Notes under the pieces: generated by a model
Databases searched by the model: none
What the model was told of the DNA's origin: nothing
Seen by the model: only the letters and a program-made list of their open reading frames with translations
From: Gavia stellata
Lineage: Eukaryota > Chordata > Aves > Gaviiformes > Gaviidae
Reading direction: 5' to 3'
Assembly (NCBI RefSeq): GCF_030936135.1
Contig: NC_082595.1
Span: 19,171,930 to 19,235,929, forward strand
Length of the DNA stretch: 64,000 nucleotides
Program-made: the position numbers and the translations under genes
Shown here: positions 62,596 to 64,000 of the stretch, in pieces
Layout: each line of letters opens with the position of its first letter
Position numbering within the stretch: position 1 is the first letter of the stretch

Positions 62596-63816
62596 AGAAA
62601 CACTTTGCTGTAACACAATTTAATTCCTAACTGAACAAATTTTCAGAAAACCTGACCCAGTAAGGACTGGAGAAGCACTCTGTAATACCAAATAGTAGAT
62701 CCTGGCTAATAACCCAGCAGACGTGCTGAAGCCCCCTGCCCTGTGAAGGCCCAAATGTGTTGCTGAAGCATAATGTTTTGCTGAATTCTCTAGGAAGGTT
62801 GTTTTAAGGCCTTGTTTTTACAGCAGAATACAGGTTTCCCCTGGAGAAGCGCTGGACAGAAGGAAGAGATGACGGGTGGTCAGCAGCAACTGTGTATGCG
62901 AAGGAGAGATAAGAGTTACACGGCAAGTTTACTCTTATTACAAGAAGTGGTATCAGAACGCTCACATTTGAACCCTACTGCATTTCTGACAACATTCTCA
63001 CATACACATAGAAAACAATAATTCAATTTAAAATTTTTATTTTAATTAGACTAATAAACTACCACAATCCCCAAATGACACTGTGTGCTTTGTCCACAGC
63101 CAATCTGCAGAAGTAAAAAGAATATATATGCAAAGTCTACATACCTGTCAACAGAATAAATACTTCAGCAACGCAGTAAAACCATCCTTTGCAAGTAGTT
63201 AACACAACTGAAAACAAGTGTAGCACATCGAAGATTTTTTTAGTCCTAGCGCTTTGTCAGCATTGTTATTTCCAGTAGTTGCCTCAATGTTCAAGAACCA
63301 GAGCAGCTTTAGCAGAATCCCCACTAAAAAATGAGCATGTTTTTCTTGCAATGTGTACGTCTATTTACGAGCCAAGAGGCACAAGCAAACTCAGCTCAAG
63401 AAGAATTCTTTCCATAAAGCATCTTCCAAAATAAAGTTACAACTGGACAAAAATGAAACTACAAATTACACAGTTGATCTTAAGTTGTAGAATGCAGATT
63501 TTAAAACTCCATGTATTAGACACAGAATGTATACAGAGGTTTAGAATAACTTAAGACTGCTTCATCTCACTGTGTTTGCTAATCTTTAGCATCTTAGCTT
63601 ACCTTCAGGGAGAATTTTTGCCTTACCAAGTTCAATAAAGAAGAAAGATGGGTCATGAAAGAAGAGATGGATTACCACATGAAACTTAGGGTTTATGCAA
63701 TTAACCTAGCAGCAGCCTAGACAAACATGCATTACAGTCAGTGCTATGTGCAATTGCAACTATTAAAACCCGAAGGTTTTAAAGTAAAAATTTACAAGAC
63801 ATTGGTGTTTATCCTA

Positions 63817-63840
63817 GTGTGTGTGTGTATATATATATAT
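63817..63840. repeat. (GT)6(AT)6 microsatellite
   Basis: About six GT units run directly into about six AT units near the right edge of the window. Likely polymorphic. Read directly. Confidence 0.9.
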
Positions 63841-64000
63841 AAAAATTTACCAGCAATGCAAGAAAAAGTTTCTCAAAATGAGAGTTCCTCAAAATTGTAA
63901 TTAAATTGTATACTGCAGTTCAAACAACTGTAAAGTTAGTCAGAAACTCCTGTGACCCCTTTTAAATTGTTCTTCAGTTAAAGCCATTAATGTCTATTTT

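Larger units (their letters stand above)
53407..64000 (-). other. ZFAND3: ZFAND3 intron, partial (at least 10.6 kb)
   Basis: This is the 3' portion of the intron upstream of exon 53341-53406. I looked on the minus strand for the preceding ZFAND3 exon (Ser/Thr-rich linker ending in Lys-Glu-Glu) and the A20-finger exons and did not find them, so they should lie beyond 64000. The stretch holds an A-rich tract (54571-54605), a GC/CpG-richer island (54780-55100), a G-quadruplex-like run (61225-61271), a possible CR1 remnant (62545-62595) and a GT/AT microsatellite at the right edge. The rest is AT-rich DNA in which I see nothing specific. Confidence 0.85.

Noticed and set aside
53407..64000. Search for the ZFAND3 exons encoding the A20 finger and the Ser/Thr-rich linker
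   Set aside because: I scanned for the reverse complement of the expected conserved stretches and found no candidate with flanking splice sites. They probably lie to the right of the window.
1..64000. CRISPR arrays, operons, prokaryotic mobile elements, endogenous viral genes
   Set aside because: No regularly spaced repeats, ribosome binding sites, closely packed genes or recognisable viral coding regions. The window is vertebrate intron and flank DNA.

Overview
This is a vertebrate nuclear genomic window, very probably avian. It is AT-rich and intron-dominated, with few interspersed repeats. The recognisable repeats are fragments of CR1, the non-LTR retrotransposon that dominates bird and other sauropsid genomes. 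There is no prokaryotic gene organisation. Nearly all open reading frames in the window are chance ORFs in non-coding DNA.

One protein-coding gene can be identified with confidence: ZFAND3 (AN1-type zinc finger protein 3, also called TEX27), on the minus strand. Its last three coding exons are here: 53341-53406, 35878-36048 and 16197-16351. All carry canonical splice sites and phase-1 junctions that join without a break. Together they give the C-terminal 130 residues, including the complete AN1 zinc finger and the native stop codon. The N-terminal exons, with the A20-type finger and the promoter, must lie beyond position 64000. The introns are about 19.5 kb, 17.3 kb and at least 10.6 kb, and fill most of the window.

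Layout on the plus strand: 1 to about 7.9 kb has no coding exon I can recognise and is G/T-rich on the plus strand. About 7.9 to 16.2 kb is the 3' side of ZFAND3, with candidate proximal (15974) and distal (7949) poly(A) signals. From 16.2 to 64 kb are the ZFAND3 exons and introns. In mammals ZFAND3 lies tail-to-tail with BTBD9. The composition change near 7.9 kb fits a convergent neighbour transcribed on the plus strand, but no BTBD9 coding sequence is visible, so this stays an inference.

Within the introns I could support two clear CR1 fragments and a possible third, several microsatellites and homopolymer runs, a perfect 20-bp palindrome, a 14-bp-arm inverted repeat, and a GC/CpG-richer island. 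I also saw a small CpG cluster with a TATA-like box, and a TAAT-motif cluster that could be regulatory. I found no previously undescribed multi-gene system. The most useful leads are the long 3' region, the convergent-transcription boundary and the candidate intronic regulatory elements.
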